A DNA stretch of 64,000 nt, from the NCBI GenBank assembly GCA_040510375.1, contig JBEVJC010000022.1, positions 62,001 through 126,000 on the forward strand, in the 5' to 3' direction. The notes below the pieces were generated by a model that had not been told where the DNA came from, ran no database searches, and saw only the letters and a list, made by a program, of their open reading frames with translations. Positions 1-7,566 of the stretch are shown here, piece by piece (the stretch's first letter is position 1; every line of letters begins with the position of its first letter). The position numbers were made by a program, and so were the translations under genes. The stretch is from JBEVJC01 sp040510375 (GTDB lineage Bacteria; Bacteroidota; Bacteroidia; Chitinophagales; Chitinophagaceae).

Positions 1-2051
1 CCTATGATGTTACCGCCTCACTTCAGCAGGGCAGTAATGCCATCGGTATCATCCTTGGCAATGGCTGGTATAACCACCAGTCCACCGCAGTCTGGGACTT
101 CCACCGCGCACCCTGGCGAAACCGGCCGGCTTTCTGCCTGGATCTCCGGATTACCTATGATGATGGATCGGTTGAGATAGTGAAATCTGGTCGCGACTGG
201 AAAACAACCACCGGTCCGATTATATTCAACAGCATTTATACAGCAGAACATTACGACGCACGCCGCGAACTTCCCGGATGGAACACTGGTTCTTACAAAG
301 ATTCATCGTGGAAAAATGCGATCCCAAGATCGGCACCCTCGGGGAATATTGTAGCCCAGGCCCTGCACCCGATCCGCAACGTGGAAGAAGTAGCGGTCAG
401 GTCGGTCAATAAAATAAATGATACGGTCTACGTATTTGACCTTGGACGAAATATCTCCGGTGTAAGCCGGTTTACGGTCGGGGCTCCGGCCGGTACAATC
501 TTCCGGTTGAAACATGGTGAACGATTGTATGCAGATGGCCGTGTTGATATTTCAAATATCGATGCACATTACCGGCCGACAGATAATACCGATCCCTTCC
601 AGACAGATATTTTTATCAGTAGCGGTAAAGGATTGGAAAGTTTTATGCCACGTTTTAATTATAAAGGATTCCAGTATGTGGAAGTGACCTGTTCTTCACC
701 AACACAATTAAATGCTGAAAACCTAACCGGTTTTTTCATGCATAGTGATGTACCGGTATCCGGATGGGTTGAATCTTCCAATCCGGTGATTAATAAAATC
801 TGGAGTGCGACCAACAACTCATACCTGTCGAACCTGTTCGGATACCCGACCGATTGTCCGCAGCGGGAGAAAAACGGATGGACCGGCGACGCCCAGATAG
901 CGGTTGAAACCGGGCTGTACGGCTTTGACGGGATTACCATTTATGAAAAATGGATGGCCGACCACCGCGATGAGCAACAACCCAACGGAGTATTACCTTC
1001 CATCATACCAACAGATGGTTGGGGTTATGAATGGGGCAACGGGCCCGACTGGACCAGCACCATTGCTATTATTCCATGGAATATTTATCTCTTTTACGGC
1101 GATTCAAAACTGCTGTCTGATTGTTACGATAATATGCGGCGTTATGTAAATCATATCAATGAAATTTCTCCAACCGGACTTACCAGCTGGGGACTGGGCG
1201 ACTGGATCCCGGTTAAATCTGAATCACCTGTTGAACTGACATCAACGGCTTACTATTATGCAGATGTGATGATCCTTGCCAGGGCAGCCAGATTATTTGG
1301 ACGGGAGCAGGATGCGAAGTTTTATTCATCACTTGCCACCAAAATCAGGAAGGCCTTCAATGAAAAATATTTTAACGCGGCGCGGAACTCGTATGGCAGT
1401 GGTCTGCAGACAGAATTAAGTGTTGCACTGTTCTGGGGACTGGTACCGGATGATTCAAAAGCTGCCGTAGCAAGAACCCTGGCGGATAAGGTTGTATCCG
1501 ACGGGAACCAGCTTGACGTGGGTTTGCTGGGCACAAAGGCCATTCTGAATGCACTAAGTGAAAATGGTTATGCTGATATCGCATATCGCCTGGCTTCAAA
1601 TGAAAAATACCCTTCCTGGGGTTGGTGGATCGTCAATGGAGCAACAACATTATATGAGAACTGGCCCATTGATGCGAAATCCGATATCTCCATGAACCAT
1701 ATCATGTTTGGCGAAATCGGCGCATGGATGTATAAGGCATTGGGTGGTATTAAACCTGATCCTCTTCAACCCGGATTTAAAAACGTTTTACTGGCACCCA
1801 ATTTTGTAGAAGACCTGGACCATTTCAGTGCAACGCACGACGGACCATTCGGAAAGATTGTCTCCTCCTGGAAGCGAACCTCCGAAGGGATTACCTATAC
1901 CGTAACGGTGCCCGCAAACAGCAGTGCAATGGTGAAACTTTCGCTGCCGGAAGGAAAAAAAATCTCCCTGAATGGCAGCACTGTACCGGCCGAAAAAACC
2001 AGGGCAGGTTACCGGATCAAGGCAGGGGTTTCCGTGTTCCTTATCAATTAA
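1..2051 (+). CDS. Alpha-L-rhamnosidase, GH78 family (5' end outside window)
   Basis: Glycoside hydrolase that removes terminal alpha-L-rhamnose from glycans, probably in the periplasm or outside the cell. The frame is open from the left edge (first full codon at base 3), and the residues before the first possible start at 180 already read as GH78 accessory domain (ILGNGWYN), so the gene is cut by the window and the GTG at 180 is not its start. The catalytic (alpha/alpha)6-barrel carries DCPQRE followed by WTGD; the Asp (852-854), Glu (867-869) and Asp (888-890) have the same spacing as the catalytic Asp-Glu-Asp set of characterised GH78 enzymes. The later Glu in LYENW (1656-1658) is a candidate catalytic base. 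A C-terminal beta-sandwich follows and ends in SVFLIN. The family call is secure. The substrate polymer is not visible from the sequence. Confidence 0.93.
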   Translation, partial: YDVTASLQQGSNAIGIILGNGWYNHQSTAVWDFHRAPWRNRPAFCLDLRITYDDGSVEIVKSGRDWKTTTGPIIFNSIYTAEHYDARRELPGWNTGSYKDSSWKNAIPRSAPSGNIVAQALHPIRNVEEVAVRSVNKINDTVYVFDLGRNISGVSRFTVGAPAGTIFRLKHGERLYADGRVDISNIDAHYRPTDNTDPFQTDIFISSGKGLESFMPRFNYKGFQYVEVTCSSPTQLNAENLTGFFMHSDVPVSGWVESSNPVINKIWSATNNSYLSNLFGYPTDCPQREKNGWTGDAQIAVETGLYGFDGITIYEKWMADHRDEQQPNGVLPSIIPTDGWGYEWGNGPDWTSTIAIIPWNIYLFYGDSKLLSDCYDNMRRYVNHINEISPTGLTSWGLGDWIPVKSESPVELTSTAYYYADVMILARAARLFGREQDAKFYSSLATKIRKAFNEKYFNAARNSYGSGLQTELSVALFWGLVPDDSKAAVARTLADKVVSDGNQLDVGLLGTKAILNALSENGYADIAYRLASNEKYPSWGWWIVNGATTLYENWPIDAKSDISMNHIMFGEIGAWMYKALGGIKPDPLQPGFKNVLLAPNFVEDLDHFSATHDGPFGKIVSSWKRTSEGITYTVTVPANSSAMVKLSLPEGKKISLNGSTVPAEKTRAGYRIKAGVSVFLIN

Positions 2052-2125
2052 CTCACTTGCGAAACTCTCAAACCAAATACCAGTAAGCATTACAGGATAA
2101 TTCTTTTATGACCCATTCAAAATAT

Positions 2126-2175
2126 TACCGTCAAAATACCGGATAAAATACCGTCAAAAAACAGCAACCGCTGTT
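2126..2175. repeat. Three phased TACCG repeats plus small hairpin upstream of the desaturase
   Basis: TACCG starts at 2126, 2137 and 2149, so the copies are 11-12 bp apart, about one helical turn. The outer two copies are identical over 11 bp (TACCGTCAAAA). A hairpin with 6-bp arms (AACAGC/GCTGTT, 2160-2175) follows. The cluster lies about 90-140 bp before the desaturase start. It could be a regulator-binding site or simply part of the rhamnosidase 3' region; the function is inference. Confidence 0.3.
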
Positions 2176-2266
2176 GGGAAAATTAATTATCTTGATCACA
2201 TCCATTCAAACCTTCTGAAAGCTGTATTATATCCGGGACCCAACAATCATCCCGAAACCTGACAGC

Positions 2267-3409
2267 ATGCATCAACTGACAGAGGAACCCTCTCTGAAGA
2301 AAATAACCTATAGCCATAAGGAAGACCTTTTCTTTACCACATTAAGGCAGCGGGTTAATGATTATTTCAAAGGAAACGGACTGAACAAACAGGACGATTC
2401 GCGCATGTATCTGAAAACAGCCGTTCAGTTGGTATTATGGATAACCATTTATGGTTGTATTTTATCAGGTTACTTTCTTGGGTGGGCCCTGTTTTTTTTA
2501 CAGATTGCGTTTCATTTTACCATGTTCCTTATGTCGGTGGGCATTGCCCATGATGGCAGCCATGGTGCGTATTCAAGCAGGAAATGGGTGAACAGGATGA
2601 TGTATTGCATGTTTGACGTAATCGGGATAAACAGTCATATGTGGGAGTATAACCATAATTTATCGCATCATTATGTTCCCAATATTCCAAGGTATGATTC
2701 AGCAATTGACTCCTTTGGTTTATTCCGTTTCCATCCGAGGGCGAAGTATTACCGGTTTCACCGGTACCAGCATTTCTATATTGTATTTATCTATTCCCTT
2801 TCCACGCTTTTCAAAATCCTCTTCCTCGATTTCTTTTCTTTTTTCCGGAACAGGATCGGTCTTATAAGGATAGAACGCCACAAACTAAAGGATATCCTTT
2901 ACCTGGTATTTACAAAACTGGTTGTTATTTTTTATATGCTGATACTCCCCATTCTTGTTATCGATGCCCCGGCCTGGCAGGTCATTGCAGGTTTTATTGC
3001 GGGTAATCTTGTGGGCGGGATTGCATTGGGGGTGATCTTCCAGGTTACACATCTGTCGGACTATACCGTTTTTGTAGAGCCGGATCAGGAAGGAGTTATT
3101 CCTACTACATTTCCCATGCATATCATGCGTACCACATCCGATTTCGCAACCGGGAATAAAATAGTAACCTGGATAAGTGGTGGCCTCAATATACATGTGG
3201 CCCATCATCTTTTTCCAAAAATCAGTCAGGTGCACCTGCCAGCAATTGCAAAGATCCTGAAGGAAACTGCCTTTGAATTTAATGTTCCCTACAAAGAATA
3301 TCCTACTGTGCTTGCGGCAATAAAATCACATTTAAGATTATTAAAGAAGCTGGGAAGTAAAGAAATGTTTTTAATAACCGATTGGCCCGTAACTGATAAA
3401 TTACAGTAA
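2267..3409 (+). CDS. Membrane fatty-acid desaturase
   Basis: A 380-residue integral membrane di-iron desaturase that would introduce a double bond into acyl chains of membrane lipids or acyl-CoA. The three histidine boxes are present: HDGSH (residues 95-99), HNLSHH (130-135) and HVAHH (310-314), the last followed by LFP. Hydrophobic segments lie at about 52-92 and 213-260. The third box is the classical HxxHH, not the QxxHH of front-end desaturases, and there is no cytochrome b5 domain. An electron donor must therefore be encoded elsewhere. The gene stands alone, 215 bp after the rhamnosidase, and converges on the next gene. Regiospecificity cannot be read from the sequence. The start is the first ATG of the open frame and has no clear Shine-Dalgarno sequence, which is normal in this phylum. 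Confidence 0.9.
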   Translation: MHQLTEEPSLKKITYSHKEDLFFTTLRQRVNDYFKGNGLNKQDDSRMYLKTAVQLVLWITIYGCILSGYFLGWALFFLQIAFHFTMFLMSVGIAHDGSHGAYSSRKWVNRMMYCMFDVIGINSHMWEYNHNLSHHYVPNIPRYDSAIDSFGLFRFHPRAKYYRFHRYQHFYIVFIYSLSTLFKILFLDFFSFFRNRIGLIRIERHKLKDILYLVFTKLVVIFYMLILPILVIDAPAWQVIAGFIAGNLVGGIALGVIFQVTHLSDYTVFVEPDQEGVIPTTFPMHIMRTTSDFATGNKIVTWISGGLNIHVAHHLFPKISQVHLPAIAKILKETAFEFNVPYKEYPTVLAAIKSHLRLLKKLGSKEMFLITDWPVTDKLQ

Positions 3410-3428
3410 TAAAATTTCGGAGTCATTT

Positions 3429-3535
3429 TAAGAGTTTGGTCAATTGCCTTGCAAACCGAATATGGAAATACGGAGCTAAGAGTTTGGGTTCGCTCAGCAT
3501 CCCGGTTCTGCCATTTGCCTTGCATAAACCGAATA
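3429..3535. repeat. Partial direct duplication at the 3' end of the 119-residue gene
   Basis: TAAGAGTTTGG occurs at 3429-3439 and 3477-3487. TTGCCTTGCA followed by AACCGAATA occurs at 3444-3462 and, with a 2-bp insert, at 3515-3535. The right copy codes for the end of the small minus-strand gene, while the left copy lies beyond its stop codon. This looks like a decayed duplicate of the gene's tail or the remnant of a tandem paralogue. Confidence 0.5.
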
Positions 3536-3853
3536 GAGGGTTGCGGGGATCATTGATTCCAGCTGGGCTCGTTCGGTGCGGTCAACGGGGAGAAAGGTAG
3601 AGATGGCATACACAAAAACGTTTTCGATCAGCAGCTGTACAAGTCTGTCGCCCTCCCGCAATAATTTATCGGCCAGGATAAAACAATAAAATGCTGTATA
3701 GTGGTCGTGTTGCTGGACCACCTGTTTTGTATAATCAGAAAAGTAATTGATGGATGCATAGATATCCAGGGATACTTTCGACGGGTAGGTTTTATCTGCA
3801 AGGATGGGGATCTCGTGCCTTAAAAACGGGCCTGCTTCAAATTGAGTGATCAT
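3494..3853 (-). CDS. Small protein of unknown function (119 residues)
   Basis: I do not recognise this protein with confidence. It is a soluble, probably helical protein without a signal peptide. It contains the stretch LADKLLREGDRLVQLLIENV followed by a hydrophobic VYAISTFLP, a layout that recalls small Bacteroidota proteins of the DUF7674 type; that match is from memory and weak. It begins at an ATG (3853), faces the desaturase tail to tail, and a damaged duplicate of its last codons lies just beyond the stop. It has no close neighbour on its own strand, so the context says nothing about its function. Confidence 0.6.
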   Translation of the reverse strand: MITQFEAGPFLRHEIPILADKTYPSKVSLDIYASINYFSDYTKQVVQQHDHYTAFYCFILADKLLREGDRLVQLLIENVFVYAISTFLPVDRTERAQLESMIPATLYSVYARQMAEPGC

Positions 3854-3960
3854 AGATCTGATTATTAAATGAACGGTTAGTATGGTTGTGGTTAACAGGA
3901 ATAAAATAAGGGAAAATGGTTAATGGTAAGTCGGGGCTGAATTTATTATCAATTAGAGAA

Positions 3961-3992
3961 GAAGAGGCCGTATCAGGAATTGATACAGCCTC
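3961..3992 (-). terminator. Hairpin after the porin gene
   Basis: Arms 3964-3974 and 3982-3992 pair over 11 positions with one mismatch around a 7-nt loop. On the minus strand the hairpin follows the porin stop codon (4004) at 12 nt and is followed by a pyrimidine-rich tract (TTCTTCTCTAATT). The U tract is weak, so termination is likely rather than certain. Confidence 0.6.
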
Positions 3993-4003
3993 ATTCCTGA
4001 CGG

Positions 4004-5377
4004 TTATAACCTGAAATTAACAGCAAGGATAATTCTGTTTTCTTTTTTCCTCAGATCTGGTTTCCATTCAGGATTAATGGGGTCATTGTTAAATCCTGTT
4101 TGTGAAGTGGTCCCGCCGGAACCAGCGAAATAAGGAACATTGGAACCGCGGTAATCGTATTCAACGCGGAATGTGAAATGGTCATTCGGCATGATATCAA
4201 AGGTGGTACTGAGTTGTCCCATCTTTAAACTTTTACCACTGGCAATCGCAAGGTCATAATCGTTCGGGATATTTCCAGGTACCGCAGGTGAAAAAGCAAG
4301 GTATCCACCGGGATTGGTAATATAATCGGCACGAAGTGTCCAGGCCAGTTTATTATGATGGAACCAGAGGCGGTGCGCCAGTGATGTCCCGGCCATATAA
4401 TTGTCCTTTGACTTTACGCCCTGGCCTGTCTGGAAACCGTAGTGGTTGTTCAGGCTGAATGCGGCCTGGGTGATTCCTTTTTCAGATGGATTTTTCTTGT
4501 GATGATAACGGATCACTACGCTGTTGTCGTGATGGAAGCGGCGAACCTTTGACAGTTCAGGAGTTCCGGTCTTGCTGTCATTTCCATAATAGAAGTTTGC
4601 AACCAGCTGTACGTTTTCATTTGGCCGGTAATAGTTGGAGTTACCAAAACCGATGTTTTTGCTCCAGCTATTGTACGATTGCCAGCCATTTAACAACCAG
4701 AATTCGGTCTTGAAATTTTTGGTAGGATAATACTGTACCCTGGCACCCTGAAAATAAAATGGTGTGAAATCACAGACCATGCTACGTTGGTAACTCCAGT
4801 TTTCCTGTAACACATAACTTTCAAGTCCGATATAACTCATGAAAATACCCATTTCCACATTCAGGCCGTATCCTGCGTTGAAGTGATAACCAGCTGCTGC
4901 TTCACGGATGAATTTCAGGGCACTTGTACCGGTATTGCGGCCATGTGCTATCGATCCATCTGTTTCCTGTACGATATGGGTCATGCTTCCGGTCTGTAAC
5001 CAAAGCCGGCCGATTGCATTTTTATAATTGCTCTCCAAACCAATACTGGCCTGGTTTATAGAGAACTCGTTGGTACGTCCGGTTGTAGCAGAGATGGTTT
5101 GTGTGTTATCCTTTGGTCGTGCAAAATTGTAGTTGAAATATCCATCTACAAGCACTACGCCTGTTACGATAGTCTCCCCGTTTTTGTCGGTCAGTACAAG
5201 GGGAAAATTCTTCTGCCTGTTTTGTCCGTTAATCCATGTGAGATCCATTCCTTCAAAAGGAATTTTGGGAGCTTTCGTCGTATCCCCAATAGGAATTTTG
5301 GAGACTTTCGTTGAATCCTGGGCCTGCATATTAAAAGCCGTGATGGCCAGTGCAGTTGAAATAATGATACGTTTCAT
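4004..5377 (-). CDS. Outer-membrane beta-barrel porin (OmpL-like, bbp2 type)
   Basis: A 457-residue exported protein with a signal peptide (cleavage probably after FNMQAQ, about residue 19), a short linker containing two similar KIP-type stretches, and then a long alternating pattern of amphipathic strands rich in Tyr, Trp, Asn and Gly. It ends in IILAVNFRL, with the terminal hydrophobic/aromatic pattern of outer-membrane barrels. The overall pattern fits the Bacteroidota putative porins of the OmpL-like (bbp2) family, which are thought to form channels for small solutes; the substrate is unknown. The gene starts 10 nt after the stop of the 149-residue exported protein, so the two are surely one operon. 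A hairpin follows the gene. Confidence 0.8.
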   Translation of the reverse strand: MKRIIISTALAITAFNMQAQDSTKVSKIPIGDTTKAPKIPFEGMDLTWINGQNRQKNFPLVLTDKNGETIVTGVVLVDGYFNYNFARPKDNTQTISATTGRTNEFSINQASIGLESNYKNAIGRLWLQTGSMTHIVQETDGSIAHGRNTGTSALKFIREAAAGYHFNAGYGLNVEMGIFMSYIGLESYVLQENWSYQRSMVCDFTPFYFQGARVQYYPTKNFKTEFWLLNGWQSYNSWSKNIGFGNSNYYRPNENVQLVANFYYGNDSKTGTPELSKVRRFHHDNSVVIRYHHKKNPSEKGITQAAFSLNNHYGFQTGQGVKSKDNYMAGTSLAHRLWFHHNKLAWTLRADYITNPGGYLAFSPAVPGNIPNDYDLAIASGKSLKMGQLSTTFDIMPNDHFTFRVEYDYRGSNVPYFAGSGGTTSQTGFNNDPINPEWKPDLRKKENRIILAVNFRL

Positions 5378-5387
5378 TGTTCGATTG

Positions 5388-5837
5388 TTATTTGGTACTT
5401 TGATTAAATAAATATTTCACTTTGTAAATTTTCTGGTAGGCGTCGTATTGCACCAGTTCTTTATCGCTGGAAAAATGACTGTCAAGCAGGTAATGAAAGC
5501 TGGTATTGCCTGGGAAAGCTGCTTTTAACCCTTCGATCGTCAGGAGGCGGATGGGCGCTGTGTTGCTGACACTAAAACTGTATTCGGTTTTAGTACACAG
5601 CGAACCCTTTGTCCCGCTTATCAGTACCTCCCGTTTGTAGATATAAAAGGCTGACGTATCCATAATTTCGTATCGGGAATGTCCAAGTTTCCTGTACGAT
5701 ACTTCCTTACCTTGACTACCGGTATGCCTGGTATAGATGCCAGTAGCCGGATCTGGAACATTACTCTCCTGCGCCTGCAATTGCGCAACCGAACACACGG
5801 CCACCAGGGCGACCATCCATTTCAATTTCGTTTTCAT
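5388..5837 (-). CDS. Small exported protein of unknown function, porin partner
   Basis: A 149-residue protein with a clear signal peptide (MKTKLKWMVALVAVCSVAQ, cleavage near LQAQ) and a compact mature domain with many Tyr, Ser and Thr. I chose the ATG at 5837 because it begins exactly at the signal peptide; a GTG 30 nt further up (5867) would add a stretch of no known use. The stop lies 10 nt from the downstream porin start, so the two products are made together. The protein may be a periplasmic accessory of the porin, but no domain is recognisable and the role is inference. Confidence 0.7.
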   Translation of the reverse strand: MKTKLKWMVALVAVCSVAQLQAQESNVPDPATGIYTRHTGSQGKEVSYRKLGHSRYEIMDTSAFYIYKREVLISGTKGSLCTKTEYSFSVSNTAPIRLLTIEGLKAAFPGNTSFHYLLDSHFSSDKELVQYDAYQKIYKVKYLFNQSTK

Positions 5838-6132
5838 ATACTTTAAGTTAATTGGGTAAGTTTTCACTTACTTGTTTGTTAATGACATGCGGATTGGCAA
5901 AGCACATGCCTTCCGGTGTGGTTTCGGAGCAGGTATTTATGAAAACCTTTGCAGTATGGGGTTTGCGGGGATGTAAAAATCCGGGGAGAGTCAGGGGTGG
6001 GACCATAACCTTCTCAAAATGAAAAAGGTTGTTATCAAAATGGAAGGCTTATACATACATAAAAAAACGCCGGAGAATCTCCGGCGCTATACAACAGACT
6101 ATTACCAAAATTCGATTTTATCCAGGAAGAAA
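5838..6132. other. Intergenic region between esterase and porin operon
   Basis: The region holds a 6-bp stem with a 4-nt loop at 5856-5871 (GTAAGT/ACTTAC) just upstream of the exported-protein ATG, and the strong esterase terminator at 6061-6086. No coding region or clear promoter box is visible in the rest. Confidence 0.5.
6061..6086 (-). terminator. Rho-independent terminator of the esterase gene
   Basis: A perfect 8-bp GC-rich stem (6068-6075 with 6079-6086) has a 3-nt loop and, on the minus strand, is followed directly by seven T residues. It lies about 47 nt beyond the esterase stop codon. This is a textbook intrinsic terminator. Confidence 0.92.
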
Positions 6133-7191
6133 TTATTTGAGGTACTTTTTTAATTCGCCCGAAACCTGAACGATCAGATCCCTGGTCTGGGGGATGGTAG
6201 CAAGTCCGTTAAGAAGTCCCCAGTCGTGGATTACCCCGTTATACCGTACAGTTGTTGAGGTCACACCCGCATCAACCAGTTTACGCCCATAGGCTTCGCC
6301 TTCATCACGCAGGATATCATTCTCGTCTACCAGTATAAGTGTTGGAGGTAACCCTCTCAGTCCCTCAAGGCTTGCCTGCAGTGGCGATGCGTAAACTTCC
6401 AGCCGTTTGGCAGCATCGGGAATATAGAGATCCCACATCCATTTCATAGCTGCCGCAGTAAGATAGCGGCCCTGGCCATAATAAAGCCAGGATGCATCGG
6501 TGTAAACGGCGTTTGTAACCGGCCACATCATAACCGCTACTTTTATTTTCGGACCGTTGTTATCCTTCGCTTTTAAACAGGTGACTGCTGTCATATTCCC
6601 GCCAACACTATTACCCACAACAGCAAGATTTTTTCCGTCAACATTAATCTCGTCACCATGTTCAGCTACCCATTTTGTAGCAGCATAAATTTCATTGATC
6701 GCTACTGGGTATTGAGCATCAGGTGTGCGGGTGTAATTAACGAATACGACCGCGAATCCGGAGCCAACAACTATATCCCTGACCAGCCGTTTATGTGTGG
6801 GATAATCACCCAGCACCCAGCCGCCACCATGGATAAAAATTATAACCGGTAATTTGGCTTTTACACCCGCTGGCCTGACAAGGTTCAGTTTAATAGTGAA
6901 TCCGTCACTGACGATTGTTTTTTCCGACTCATCAATTCCACTCACATCAACTTTCACAGAAGCCTGTGCGTTGACGAGTACCAGTCGCGCCTGGTCGGGA
7001 GACAGTGTTTCAAGTCCCGGGCCGGCATTGACTGCTTTCAGGAACTCCCGTACCTGGGGAGTGAGTTGGGGATCCGTTGCCCAGTTCGGCGCCTGCTGTG
7101 CATTGGTGACAAATGCCGAGGCAACCATGAATAATACCGCCCCGAGTATGGGCTTCACCTTCCGATTGTTTTTTGTGGTTTGCTTTTTCAT
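6133..7191 (-). CDS. Secreted HSL-family (family IV) esterase/lipase
   Basis: A 352-residue alpha/beta hydrolase of the hormone-sensitive-lipase family, expected to cleave esters of short to medium acyl chains. A signal peptide with a basic N-terminus covers about residues 1-31 (ends FVTNAQ). The oxyanion-hole motif HGGGW is at 121-125, the nucleophile Ser195 lies in GNSVGG (the usual form is GDSAGG), and the probable acid and base are Asp292 (DENDILRDEG) and His322 (IHDWG). Length is normal for an exported member of the family. It is transcribed alone and ends in a strong terminator. The natural substrate is unknown. Confidence 0.88.
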   Translation of the reverse strand: MKKQTTKNNRKVKPILGAVLFMVASAFVTNAQQAPNWATDPQLTPQVREFLKAVNAGPGLETLSPDQARLVLVNAQASVKVDVSGIDESEKTIVSDGFTIKLNLVRPAGVKAKLPVIIFIHGGGWVLGDYPTHKRLVRDIVVGSGFAVVFVNYTRTPDAQYPVAINEIYAATKWVAEHGDEINVDGKNLAVVGNSVGGNMTAVTCLKAKDNNGPKIKVAVMMWPVTNAVYTDASWLYYGQGRYLTAAAMKWMWDLYIPDAAKRLEVYASPLQASLEGLRGLPPTLILVDENDILRDEGEAYGRKLVDAGVTSTTVRYNGVIHDWGLLNGLATIPQTRDLIVQVSGELKKYLK

Positions 7192-7566
7192 GATAAAAAT
7201 AATAAATGGTTTACTAACTGATGATTGATTGAATGAACAGGGTGTTGTGGTAACACTGACCTGCGCAGATAGTAAAGGGCCATCATTAAATGGAGCTATG
7301 CCGGATGACCGGTATCATACTTTTCGTATACGGAAATCGTCGCGGAAGCGCACTCAATTAAGACGTTATAATTTACATCAGTAACCGGGGTGGAGTGATT
7401 TGTAATCGCCCAAGGGGCAAAAACTGTAGTTAAAAAAACCATCGCCTGCACAATCATCAGGGGTATTGAAACGAGTAAGGCAAACCGGTAATGAATTGGC
7501 TGCAGTTCGCTTTTTTATTTAGCGATCCTGCAGCCAATATCACATTTCAGATCAGAAGTTGGCCTG
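7192..7566. other. Intergenic region between the giant gene and the esterase
   Basis: This 375-bp stretch has no gene. It should carry the esterase promoter, although I see no convincing -7/-33 pair, and it contains the large hairpin at 7495-7538 that follows the giant gene. Nothing else stands out. Confidence 0.5.
7495..7538 (-). terminator. Long hairpin after the giant gene
   Basis: Outer arms 7495-7505 and 7528-7538 pair perfectly over 11 bp, and an inner 4-bp stem (7508-7511 with 7521-7524) closes an A/T-rich loop. The hairpin lies 28 nt past the stop codon at 7567. There is no U tract after it on the minus strand, so it may protect the 3' end of the mRNA or act as a non-canonical terminator. 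Confidence 0.6.

Noticed and set aside
3289..3525. 78-codon minus-strand frame overlapping the desaturase end
   Set aside because: It runs antisense through the desaturase and through the decayed duplicate of the small gene's tail, so it is not an independent gene.
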